Shown in pieces: positions 1-5,580 of a stretch of DNA of 7,849 bases. A model generated the notes under the pieces. The model had not been told where the DNA came from. It worked only from the letters and a program-made list of their open reading frames with translations, and ran no database searches. The position numbers and the translations under genes are program-made. The stretch comes from an uncultured Eubacteriales bacterium (GTDB taxonomy: Bacteria; Bacillota; Clostridia; Oscillospirales; Oscillospiraceae). The stretch spans positions 1-7,849 of the forward strand of contig CABSAB010000052.1 of assembly GCA_902475515.1 (NCBI GenBank). Direction: 5' to 3'. The stretch's first letter is position 1; each line of letters opens with the position of its first letter.

Positions 1-94
1 TTCCGGGGGGATGATCTTGCCGAAGTAGGACCCGCCGCCTTTTCCATGTCCGGGGAATAATTTTTGAAATGTTCACAGTTTTCTTCCGATTTTA

Positions 95-125
95 TGCAGA
101 CTTTTCCTGCCCCATCTGCTATAAT
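95..125 (+). promoter_or_regulatory. Extended -10 promoter of the parvulin foldase gene
   Basis: A perfect TATAAT lies at 120-125 and is preceded by TG at 117-118, giving the extended -10 form TGnTATAAT. No good TTGACA box sits at 16-18 bp. The nearest candidate, TGCAGA at 95-100, has a 19-bp spacer, which fits a promoter relying on the extended -10. The expected start of transcription is about 131-134, giving a leader of roughly 50 nt. Confidence 0.7.
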
Positions 126-135
126 AGCCCTGCTT

Positions 136-154
136 CCCGGAAAATGCTTCCGGG
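136..154 (+). promoter_or_regulatory. 5' leader hairpin at the predicted transcript start
   Basis: CCCGGAA (136-142) and TTCCGGG (148-154) are perfect inverted repeats around a 5-nt loop. The hairpin begins within a few bases of the predicted transcription start, so it would cap the 5' end of the foldase mRNA. There is no T run, so it is not a terminator. A role in mRNA stability is inferred from position only. Confidence 0.45.
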
Positions 155-183
155 GGCCACACTTGAAAGGATGTGTCTGAATC

Positions 184-1650
184 ATGCTATGTCCCAACTG
201 TGGTCGGGAGCTTTCCGACCTGGATACCATATGTCCTGCCTGCGGGACCCCCGCCGCTCCGGCGGCGCCCACGGAATCCCGCGGCCCGGCCCCCATCTTC
301 TGGGGCTCTGCGGATGACCCCGGAAATCCCGACAACTGGCTCCCTGCCCAGGAGGCGGCGGAAGTCCAAGCGCCCGCGGCACCGGCCGCTTCCCCGGAGA
401 CGCCGAAAAAGCGCTCCTCCCTCCCCATTATTTTGACGGTCATCATCGGCCTTCTGGCGGTGGCGGTGGTATGTCTGACGGTCATGCTCACCACCCTGTC
501 CTCCACGGGCAGCATGCCGAGCTTTGTGACCGCCATTTCCGATTGGTATGAGAACCTGCGCTATGACGACGACGCCGTGGCCGTGCAGATCACCGACCAA
601 AACGGCGACACCCTCTCCGACATCTCCAACGCGGCCCTCAGCTACTACTATTGGGGCGAGTTCTATTATTATGTGCAGAACAACGGCATGCCCTTTGACG
701 CCAGCGTATCTCTGGCCGATCAGGCCTATGACGATTCCCAGTCCTGGCAGGACTACTTCGTAGAAAACGCCTGCAATTCCCTGGTCCAGACCGAGGCCCT
801 GAAGGCCATGGCCGAGGCCGACGGCTTCACCATGCCCGAGGCCTATCAGACGGAGTATGACAACACCATCTCTTCCATGGAAAACTACGCGGTCCAGACC
901 GGCTTTACCAACGAGGACGGCACCGGCGATGTGCTGGCCTATATTCAGGATTCCTACGGCTCTGCCGCCACCATCGAGGATTTTCAGCAGTACCTGTATG
1001 ACTCCTACTACGTCACCGCCTATTCCGACACCATCTACCAGGGGCTGACCTTCACCGACCAGGAGGTGGAGGACTACTTCGACCAAAACAGCGATATGTT
1101 CGCTGCCTACGGCCTGGAGAAGTCCGACACCCCGAACATCAACGTCCGCCACATCCTCATCGCCCCCGAGAAGGAGGACGGCGAGACCGAGGCCACCGAT
1201 GACGCCTGGGACGACGCCAAGAAGGAAGCGGAAAAGATCTTGTCCGAGTGGAAATCCGGCGAGGCCACCGAGGAGAGCTTCGGCGCCCTGGCGGAGGAGC
1301 ACTCCAGCGACGGCGGCTCCAACACCAACGGCGGCCTCTACGAGGACGTGTATCCCGGCCAGATGGTGACGGAGTTCAACGATTGGTGCTTTGACCAGAA
1401 ACGGAAGCCCGGTGACACCGGCATCGTCAAGACCACCCACGGCTATCACATCATGTACTTCGTCTCCGCCACGGACAACTACTACTGGAAGGACATGGCG
1501 GAAAACGAGCTGCACTACACCCGGTATCAGGAAACCCTGACCTCCATCACCGAGCAGTATACCGCCGCCCCCACGGACAAGCTCCAGCTGCCTGTGCCCG
1601 ACGCGGTAACGGCTCTGCAGACTGCCAACGCCGCAGGTGCGGCCGGCTAA
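184..1650 (+). CDS. Membrane-anchored parvulin-type peptidylprolyl isomerase (PrsA-like) with N-terminal zinc ribbon
   Basis: This is a probable foldase of 488 residues that catalyses cis-trans isomerisation of peptidyl-prolyl bonds in exported proteins. It opens with a zinc ribbon (Cys3, Cys6, Cys17, Cys20 as CPNC and CPAC). A Pro/Ala-rich linker follows, then a Lys/Arg-flanked membrane segment at about 80-105. Residues about 125-315 are aromatic- and acid-rich, in the position of a SurA/PrsA-type chaperone arm. The rotamase domain spans about 320-428: VRHILI at 321-326, EEHSSDGGSNTNGGL at 371-385, and THGYHIMYF at 418-426. The predicted topology puts the ribbon in the cytoplasm and the isomerase outside. 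PrsA of Bacillus is a lipoprotein, whereas this protein has no lipobox. The start is fixed by an in-frame TGA at 178-180. AAAGGA (166-171) is a somewhat distant ribosome site, 12 nt from the ATG. The gene is monocistronic, with its own promoter and terminator. The domain call is firm; the client proteins are unknown. Confidence 0.9.
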   Translation: MLCPNCGRELSDLDTICPACGTPAAPAAPTESRGPAPIFWGSADDPGNPDNWLPAQEAAEVQAPAAPAASPETPKKRSSLPIILTVIIGLLAVAVVCLTVMLTTLSSTGSMPSFVTAISDWYENLRYDDDAVAVQITDQNGDTLSDISNAALSYYYWGEFYYYVQNNGMPFDASVSLADQAYDDSQSWQDYFVENACNSLVQTEALKAMAEADGFTMPEAYQTEYDNTISSMENYAVQTGFTNEDGTGDVLAYIQDSYGSAATIEDFQQYLYDSYYVTAYSDTIYQGLTFTDQEVEDYFDQNSDMFAAYGLEKSDTPNINVRHILIAPEKEDGETEATDDAWDDAKKEAEKILSEWKSGEATEESFGALAEEHSSDGGSNTNGGLYEDVYPGQMVTEFNDWCFDQKRKPGDTGIVKTTHGYHIMYFVSATDNYYWKDMAENELHYTRYQETLTSITEQYTAAPTDKLQLPVPDAVTALQTANAAGAAG

Positions 1651-1665
1651 AGCCGATACAAATTT

Positions 1666-1700
1666 AACAGCCCGAGAGCTATGCTCTCGGGCTGTTTTTT
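1666..1700 (+). terminator. Intrinsic terminator after the foldase gene, possibly bidirectional
   Basis: A perfect 14-bp stem (1666-1679 with 1683-1696) closes a 3-nt TAT loop and is followed by T to position 1700, giving six consecutive T from 1695. It starts 15 bp after the foldase stop codon. The convergent putP gene ends at 1712, so the same stem may also stop putP transcripts. On that strand the trailing sequence is only TTAAATTT, a weaker U tract. Confidence 0.93.
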
Positions 1701-1711
1701 ATCTGGTATGT

Positions 1712-3244
1712 TCAGTCTTTCATAGCCACCACGGCGTCAAATTCCGCATCCATCTCCGGCTGGGGCTTCCAGGTCAGCAGGCTCACAGCCACATTCACCA
1801 GGATCGCCAGCACAAAGGCCGGCAGCAGCTCGTAGATGTCCAGCAGTCCGCCCAGGGGCCGCACAGCGTACTTCCACACGAACACCATCACGCCGCCGGT
1901 GAGCATCCCCGCCAGGGCGCCCCACTTGTTGCTCTTCTTCCAGAACAGCGCCAGCAGCACCACCGGGCCGAAGGCCGCGCCGAAGCCCGCCCAGGCAAAG
2001 GACACGATGGTGAACACCGACCCCTCCTCCCGGGCCCAGATCACGCCGATGACGGCAATGAGGATCACCGTCAGCCGGGCGATCAGCATGGACGTCTTGT
2101 CCGAGAGCTTGATCCCCAGGGTGTCCCGTACCAGGTCCTGGGTCACGCTGGAGGACGCCGCCAGCAGCTGAGAATCCGCCGTGGACATGGTAGCCGCCAG
2201 GATGCCCGCCAGGATCACGCCTGCCACAACCGCGGCCAGGCCCCCATAGGTGGCGATCAGCTCCGAGATCTTAATGATGATCCGCTGGGAATCCGCCGCG
2301 GGGATCTCTGCCAGCGCGCCGCCGTGGATCATGGCGTTGCCCACAACGCCGATGACCACCGCAATGCCCATGGAGATGACCACCCAGACCGAGGCCACCC
2401 GGCGGGAGGTCCTGAGCTTCTTCACATCCTCAATGGCCATGAACCGCAGCAGGATATGGGGCATGCCAAAGTAGCCCAGGCCCCAGGCCAATGTGGAGAC
2501 AATGGTGAGGCCTCCATAGCTGCCCGCAGTGCCGGCGGCGGCGTCATAGCCCTGGGTCAGGTTCAGATACCCGGGCATGGCCTGGGCATTTGCCACCACG
2601 GCATTCCAGCCCCCCGCGGTGTGGATGCCGAAGCCCACCACCACCACAAGGGCAATGGTCATCACCACAGACTGGATCAGGTCCGTGGTGGAGGCCGCCA
2701 AAAAGCCGCCCAGGGTCGTATACAGCACGATGACCACCGCAGAGATGACCATAGCTGTGAAGTAGTCTATCCCAAACAGGCTGGAGAACAGCGTCCCGCA
2801 GGCATTGAAGCCCGAGGCTGTATAGGGGATGAAGAACACAATAATCACCAGCGCCGCCACAATGGACAGCAGATGCTTACTGTCGTGATACCGCCGGGAG
2901 AAGAAATCCGGGATCGTCACCGCGCCGATGTGCTGGGAATAGCGGCGGATGCGCTTGGCCACAAACAGCCAGTTGAGATAGGTGCCCACTGCCAGGCCGA
3001 TGGCCGTCCAGGTGGCCTCCGGCAGACCCGCCAGCAGCGCCACGCCGGGCAGGCCCATCAGTAAGTACGCGCTCATGTCCGAGGCCTCGGCGCTCATGGC
3101 CGTCACCAGGGGGCCGAGCTTTCTGCCGCCCAGATAGAAGTCGTCCGTGGACTTGTTCCGCTTGGAGCAGATCACGCCCACCGCAACCATGCCCGCCAGA
3201 TAGACGAAAATAGTCGCCAGGATCAGAATATTTTTAGAATCCAT
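1712..3244 (-). CDS. putP: Sodium/proline symporter (SSS family, PutP)
   Basis: This 510-residue membrane protein imports L-proline with Na+ and belongs to the sodium:solute symporter family. It aligns by eye along its whole length with E. coli PutP. Shared blocks are DDFYLGGRKLGP (34-45), SAEASDMS near 51-58 with LLMGLPG just after, WGLGYFGMPHIL in the middle, LAATMSTADSQLL later, and FAWAGFGAAFGPVVL. Asp56 matches the essential PutP Asp55 of the Na+ site, and the MST motif matches the other Na+-site helix. The GYFGxPH stretch corresponds to the proline-site helix. The expected LeuT-like fold of about 13 helices agrees with the hydrophobicity. AAAGGAAGGG (minus strand, 3254-3263) lies 9 nt before the ATG, supporting this start. 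The gene is downstream of tetR on the same strand but has its own promoter. Proline could be used for osmoprotection or Stickland-type catabolism; nothing in the window decides this. Confidence 0.93.
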   Translation of the reverse strand: MDSKNILILATIFVYLAGMVAVGVICSKRNKSTDDFYLGGRKLGPLVTAMSAEASDMSAYLLMGLPGVALLAGLPEATWTAIGLAVGTYLNWLFVAKRIRRYSQHIGAVTIPDFFSRRYHDSKHLLSIVAALVIIVFFIPYTASGFNACGTLFSSLFGIDYFTAMVISAVVIVLYTTLGGFLAASTTDLIQSVVMTIALVVVVGFGIHTAGGWNAVVANAQAMPGYLNLTQGYDAAAGTAGSYGGLTIVSTLAWGLGYFGMPHILLRFMAIEDVKKLRTSRRVASVWVVISMGIAVVIGVVGNAMIHGGALAEIPAADSQRIIIKISELIATYGGLAAVVAGVILAGILAATMSTADSQLLAASSSVTQDLVRDTLGIKLSDKTSMLIARLTVILIAVIGVIWAREEGSVFTIVSFAWAGFGAAFGPVVLLALFWKKSNKWGALAGMLTGGVMVFVWKYAVRPLGGLLDIYELLPAFVLAILVNVAVSLLTWKPQPEMDAEFDAVVAMKD

Positions 3245-3276
3245 ATGTATTATCCCTTCCTTTCATCGTGGGCATT

Positions 3277-3305
3277 ATTATACAGCAACATTTTATAGAC
3301 TGCAA
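3277..3305 (-). promoter_or_regulatory. Promoter of putP
   Basis: On the minus strand there is a perfect TATAAT (3277-3282) and, 17 bp upstream, TTGCAG (3300-3305) as a weak -35 box. Transcription would begin near 3270, immediately before the putP ribosome site. A second, weaker -10-like TATAAA lies at 3292-3297. Confidence 0.6.
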
Positions 3306-3334
3306 CACAGAACGAAGTTTATACGGTTTTTATG

Positions 3335-3380
3335 AAAAATACCGCTGATATCTCAAATTCTATTGAAACATCAGCAGTAT
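3335..3380 (-). terminator. Probable terminator of tetR, long wobble-containing hairpin
   Basis: On the minus strand, positions 3380-3363 pair with 3356-3339 over 18 continuous pairs including three G-U wobbles, with a 6-nt loop. Five T follow (3339-3335). On the plus strand the wobble positions become C-A or similar mismatches, so the structure makes sense only for RNA made in the tetR/putP direction. It lies 47 bp beyond the tetR stop codon and before the putP promoter, so it should separate the two transcripts. Confidence 0.65.
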
Positions 3381-3387
3381 ATAATTA

Positions 3388-3397
3388 GACTATAGTC
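3388..3397. promoter_or_regulatory. Candidate operator palindrome GACTATAGTC
   Basis: This is a perfect 10-base palindrome in AT-rich DNA, between the tetR stop codon and the tetR terminator hairpin, about 105 bp upstream of the putP -10 box. Its symmetry is compatible with a dimeric regulator such as the adjacent TetR protein. A 10-base palindrome can also arise by chance, and no promoter overlaps it. Confidence 0.25.
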
Positions 3398-3426
3398 CAG
3401 ATATTATTTTGTAAGATTCTTGTTCT

Positions 3427-4011
3427 TTATTTTTTTAGGAACTCCAGCGTCCAGGAAAGCTGCTGGGTGGAATACTGGCTTAAGGAATAATTCCCTCCGC
3501 AGATGCACCAGTCATACATCAGCGCCCGCTCCTGGAGGGCATAGGTACGCACCATCTCGTTGACGGAGATATCCTCCCGCAGCTGTCCCGCCTGCTGGCC
3601 CCGGGCGCAGATCTTCCGCAGCAGCCGGAAGTAGTAGCGGCTCTGATCCATCAGGTGCTTTTCGCTGCTGGTCACCAGCTGGGTGGAAAGCAGCCTTGCA
3701 AGCAGCTCCAGGGAGACGGAGTTTTCGATCATGAAAAACAGTTCGTGGTTCAGATAGATCAGCGTATCGAAGCTATCCATATCCGCCGGCAGGGTCCTGG
3801 TCAATTCCTCGTATTTTTCGTCAAAGAGGGTGGAAAGGGAGCTTAAAAGCGCGTCCTTCCCGGCAAAATAGTGGTAAAAGGAGCCCTTGGAGGTGCCGGA
3901 CCGCTCCACAATGTCGTCCACAGTGGTATCGTCGTAGCCGTTTTCATAAAAAAGCTCCCAGGCCGCCGAGACGATCCTGCTGCGGGTGTTGCGGGCATTT
4001 TTCCGTGCCAT
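3427..4011 (-). CDS. TetR/AcrR-family transcriptional regulator
   Basis: This 194-residue protein is within the usual TetR size range. It is a ligand-responsive DNA-binding dimer, normally a repressor. The N-terminal helix-turn-helix is clear: IVSAAWELFYENGYDDTTV (13-31), then DDIVERSGTSKGSFYHYF (32-49), which includes the classic recognition-helix pattern SKGSFYHYF followed by GKDALL. Residues about 55-194 form the variable ligand and dimer domain, and the ligand cannot be predicted. I place the start at 4011. AAGGAGGT lies 7 nt upstream, and the predicted promoter at 4037-4065 covers the longer alternative start at 4065. It lies upstream of putP on the same strand and divergent from the acyltransferase, so either gene, or itself, could be its target. 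The wide 453-bp divergent region with several symmetric sites suggests dense regulation there. Confidence 0.92.
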   Translation of the reverse strand: MARKNARNTRSRIVSAAWELFYENGYDDTTVDDIVERSGTSKGSFYHYFAGKDALLSSLSTLFDEKYEELTRTLPADMDSFDTLIYLNHELFFMIENSVSLELLARLLSTQLVTSSEKHLMDQSRYYFRLLRKICARGQQAGQLREDISVNEMVRTYALQERALMYDWCICGGNYSLSQYSTQQLSWTLEFLKK

Positions 4012-4018
4012 TCTCCGC

Positions 4019-4026
4019 ACCTCCTT
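4019..4026 (-). promoter_or_regulatory. Ribosome binding site that fixes the tetR start
   Basis: AAGGAGGT on the minus strand is a near-perfect Shine-Dalgarno sequence, 7 nt before the ATG at 4011. It selects that codon over the two in-frame upstream ATGs (4038 and 4065), which fall inside the promoter. Confidence 0.85.
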
Positions 4027-4036
4027 GTTTTTTCTC

Positions 4037-4065
4037 ATTATATCCGTTTCGGCACAAAAACGCAA
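4037..4065 (-). promoter_or_regulatory. Proximal promoter of tetR
   Basis: The minus strand has a perfect TATAAT (4037-4042) and TTGCGT (4060-4065) separated by 17 bp. The predicted start near 4030 would leave a short leader containing little more than the ribosome site. Confidence 0.65.
4045..4062. promoter_or_regulatory. Candidate autoregulatory operator in the tetR promoter
   Basis: CGTTT (4045-4049) and AAACG (4058-4062) form an inverted repeat with an 8-bp centre, filling the gap between the -10 and -35 boxes of the tetR promoter. This is where TetR-family repressors commonly bind to control their own genes. The half-sites are short, so this is a candidate based on position and symmetry. 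Confidence 0.35.
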
Positions 4066-4118
4066 GCCGCGCCCGCCCCGCAGCGGTATTTCGCTTACGC
4101 CTCAGGCGCAAATTTCAT

Positions 4119-4153
4119 GCAAAGGACCCTCCCCAACGGGGAGGGTCCTTTGC
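4119..4153. repeat. Perfect 16-bp GC-rich inverted repeat
   Basis: GCAAAGGACCCTCCCC (4119-4134) is exactly mirrored at 4138-4153 around a 3-nt loop. It is the most stable hairpin of the window. The sequence has the shape of an intrinsic terminator, with outer A and T runs of three bases inside the stem, but it lacks a U tract on either strand. It could end the minus-strand RNA described above, or be a dispersed palindromic element with other genomic copies. Confidence 0.7.
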
Positions 4154-4276
4154 CCGGTCCGGGGAGTCCGACCCGAACCGGAAGATGAAAGAAAGAAGGT
4201 AAACCAGCATTTTGCCGGTGGAACGGGCACATTCACAGTTCCGCAAATATTTCTACACAAAACTTTCACATTTCAT
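4119..4276 (-). ncRNA. Candidate structured RNA or long tetR leader
   Basis: Read on the minus strand, a TTGACA-17-TACACT promoter is followed by a predicted transcript of about 160 nt with four hairpins. They are a weak 5-bp stem (4241-4237 with 4223-4219), a 7-bp stem (4218-4212 with 4208-4202), a 10-bp stem (4181-4172 with 4163-4154) and a perfect 16-bp stem (4153-4138 with 4134-4119). The last two abut without a spacer. The 7-bp and 10-bp stems each contain one G-U pair that would be a C-A mismatch on the plus strand, which favours minus-strand transcription. A pyrimidine-rich single-stranded stretch lies at 4201-4182. No U tract follows the last stem, so transcription may continue into tetR, making this a leader. 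I recognise no known RNA family; the 3' end and function are inference. Confidence 0.4.
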
Positions 4277-4282
4277 AGGCTG

Positions 4283-4311
4283 AGTGTACCACCTATCGGC
4301 ACTTTTGTCAA
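4283..4311 (-). promoter_or_regulatory. Strong minus-strand promoter in the divergent region
   Basis: A consensus TTGACA (4306-4311, minus strand) is separated by exactly 17 bp from TACACT (4283-4288), which carries an upstream TGG making it an extended -10. This is the only consensus -35 box I found in the intergenic DNA. It points towards tetR, 272 bp upstream of the tetR start codon, with the expected start of transcription near 4276. Confidence 0.6.
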
Positions 4312-4334
4312 CAAACATCGGGAAAAATTGCAGT

Positions 4335-4365
4335 TTTATAGCAGATTGCACAAATTCCTGTCCAA
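4335..4365 (-). promoter_or_regulatory. Second, weaker minus-strand promoter
   Basis: On the minus strand TATAAA (4335-4340) is preceded by TGC, an extended -10, and by TTGGAC (4360-4365) with a 19-bp spacer. It lies just upstream of the TTGACA promoter in the same direction. The long spacer makes it weaker and less certain. Confidence 0.35.
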
Positions 4366-4385
4366 TTTTTTCACATCTGCTTCAG

Positions 4386-4421
4386 CCGCCGGATGGCGGT
4401 CCGTTGCAATCACGCGGATTG
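4386..4421. promoter_or_regulatory. Two small inverted repeats overlapping the acyltransferase promoter
   Basis: CCGCC (4386-4390) and GGCGG (4395-4399) flank a 4-base centre just upstream of the -35 box. CAATC (4407-4411) and GATTG (4417-4421) flank a 5-base centre inside the -35 and spacer. Either could be an operator for the divergently encoded TetR protein. Both have only 5-bp arms, so chance is a real alternative. Confidence 0.25.
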
Positions 4422-4432
4422 TGTGGTAAAAT
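4404..4432 (+). promoter_or_regulatory. Promoter of the acyltransferase gene
   Basis: TTGCAA (4404-4409) and TAAAAT (4427-4432) are separated by 17 bp, with TG at 4424-4425 extending the -10. Transcription should start about 4439, leaving a leader of about 25 nt that contains the ribosome site. Confidence 0.65.
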
Positions 4433-4450
4433 CAGGGCAAATGGATTTCC

Positions 4451-4457
4451 GGGGAGG
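4451..4457 (+). promoter_or_regulatory. Ribosome binding site that fixes the acyltransferase start
   Basis: GGGGAGG lies 7 nt before the ATG at 4465. The longer in-frame start at 4393 would lie upstream of the promoter, so 4465 is preferred. Confidence 0.8.
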
Positions 4458-4464
4458 CGTCAAT

Positions 4465-5577
4465 ATGGAAACGGTCCGATCATCCCGCATCTCCGGCCTG
4501 GACTGCTGCAAGGCCCTGGCCCTGTACCTGGTGGTGCTGTACCACCTGACCTTCCGAAACGCGCCGGACATTTTCTCCGGCAGGTTTCTCCCGCTTTTGG
4601 AATATGCCCTGGGCACGCTCATGAGCTGCTGTGTCCCGCTGCTGTTTCTGGTCAGCGGCGCTCTGGCGGTTTCCCGTCCCGTAGACCTCCACAAGACCCT
4701 GTGCCGTTCCGGACGGGTGCTGCTGCTGACGGTATTTTGGGCGTTGGCCTCGCTGCTCATTGTGCTGCTCCTGCGGCGGGAGTCCATGACGCCGGGGGCG
4801 TTCTTCTATACGGCCTCGCAGCTGGAGGTGGGATATATCCAGCACCTTTGGTACATGCCCACGTTCCTGTTCCTGTGCCTGATCACGCCGCTGATGCAGA
4901 GCCTGCGGCAGCATGCCCGGAGCGTCTACCGTTACGGCCTGGGGCTATTATTCCTGTTCACGTTCGGGAACCTGCTGCTTTCCGACTGCGAATATCTCCT
5001 GCGGTATCTCACCGGCCATCTGGGCCACACTGGAAACCGGCAGTTCTTCTGGTTCACCAACTTCTTTGTGTATCACTACTGGTACTGCCCCGTCTACTAT
5101 GGTATCGGCGCGTTTCTTGTAGAACACCGGGCCGAGCTTCGCCGGTACCGCAAATGGGCCCTGGCGGCGATTCCCCTCTGCGGTGTCTGCCTCACCGTCT
5201 TTGCCCTGGCCCGGTGCCATGTGCGGGGAGACGTCTTTGATCCGGTGTTTAATAACTACGGCAATGTGTTCACGCTGATTTTGACCCTCTGTGTGGTGGT
5301 GCTCCTGATCAATGTGGAACCCGCTCCCCGGGTCCGGCGCTGGATGAAGTCCCTTTCCGATTGTTCACTGGGGATCTATCTGATCCACTGGCTGATCATC
5401 GAGGCGCTGCTGGACTATCTTCCGGCCCTGACAAACACCAACCGCTATGCGCCCCTCACGGCCTTTGTGGTCATGCTCCTCAGCTGGGGGCTGACCTGGT
5501 GTCTGTCCAAGATCCCGCTGGTTCGAACCCTGCTGTCGGTCTCCCCGGTCCGGAAGACCTCCGCAAAAACAACATAA
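4465..5577 (+). CDS. Membrane acyltransferase, acyltransferase-3 family
   Basis: This 370-residue multi-pass membrane protein is of the acyltransferase-3 (OatA/WecH/NodX-like) type, which transfers acetyl or other acyl groups to cell-envelope glycans, lipids or small molecules. The family's opening motif is present: LDCCKALALYLVVLYH (12-27), with Asp13, Lys16 (often Arg in relatives) and His27, the expected catalytic-region His. Other family marks are FLVSGAL (61-67), HLWYMP (127-132), in the place of the usual HLWFL motif, and LGIYLIHWLI (302-311). About ten hydrophobic helices are apparent. There is no C-terminal SGNH domain, so it is the membrane domain alone. The acceptor is not predictable. 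It is divergent from tetR and convergent with a glycerophosphotransferase operon; this is compatible with a role in envelope polymer modification but does not prove one. It ends at a strong terminator 4 bp after its stop codon. Confidence 0.88.
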   Translation: METVRSSRISGLDCCKALALYLVVLYHLTFRNAPDIFSGRFLPLLEYALGTLMSCCVPLLFLVSGALAVSRPVDLHKTLCRSGRVLLLTVFWALASLLIVLLLRRESMTPGAFFYTASQLEVGYIQHLWYMPTFLFLCLITPLMQSLRQHARSVYRYGLGLLFLFTFGNLLLSDCEYLLRYLTGHLGHTGNRQFFWFTNFFVYHYWYCPVYYGIGAFLVEHRAELRRYRKWALAAIPLCGVCLTVFALARCHVRGDVFDPVFNNYGNVFTLILTLCVVVLLINVEPAPRVRRWMKSLSDCSLGIYLIHWLIIEALLDYLPALTNTNRYAPLTAFVVMLLSWGLTWCLSKIPLVRTLLSVSPVRKTSAKTT

Positions 5578-5580
5578 AAA

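Noticed and set aside
1..60. A possible upstream gene end on the plus strand: an open frame from the left edge to a TAA at 58-60. A minus-strand frame over the same bases also reads well, with GC-rich third positions (GGGSYFGKIIPPE).
   Set aside because: Only about 19 codons are visible. The two strands give competing readings, the minus-strand reading lacks a start codon and ribosome site before an in-frame stop, and no family is recognisable.
187..1515. A 442-codon open frame antisense to the foldase gene.
   Set aside because: It is a shadow of the GC3-rich coding strand: Val/Gly/Leu-rich low-complexity translation, no ribosome site, and no family resemblance.
1637..3064. A 475-codon plus-strand open frame opposite putP.
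   Set aside because: His/Gln/Arg-rich translation typical of antisense shadows. PutP on the minus strand is a full-length recognisable family member with its own ribosome site.
4012..4065. Longer tetR start at 4065 (18 extra residues).
   Set aside because: The extension runs through the TATAAT and -35 boxes, and the near-perfect AAGGAGGT sits before the ATG at 4011.
4154..4185. GC-rich minus-strand stretch with GGTTCGGGTC looked like a tRNA T-arm.
   Set aside because: The invariant A of the T loop is absent, and no acceptor stem, anticodon arm or D arm can be folded around it.
4109..4240. A 44-codon minus-strand frame across the intergenic hairpins, starting with an ATG at about 4240.
   Set aside because: No ribosome site precedes it. 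The translation is Pro/Gly-rich because it runs through GC-rich stems, and the base-pairing pattern fits structured RNA better than coding.
4283..4295. Minus-strand AGGTGGTAC resembles part of the T-box motif of tRNA-sensing leaders.
   Set aside because: The rest of the T-box core (CCGCG) is missing, and the bases are better explained as the extended -10 and spacer of a TTGACA promoter. No terminator directly follows, and no aminoacyl-tRNA or amino-acid gene is next.
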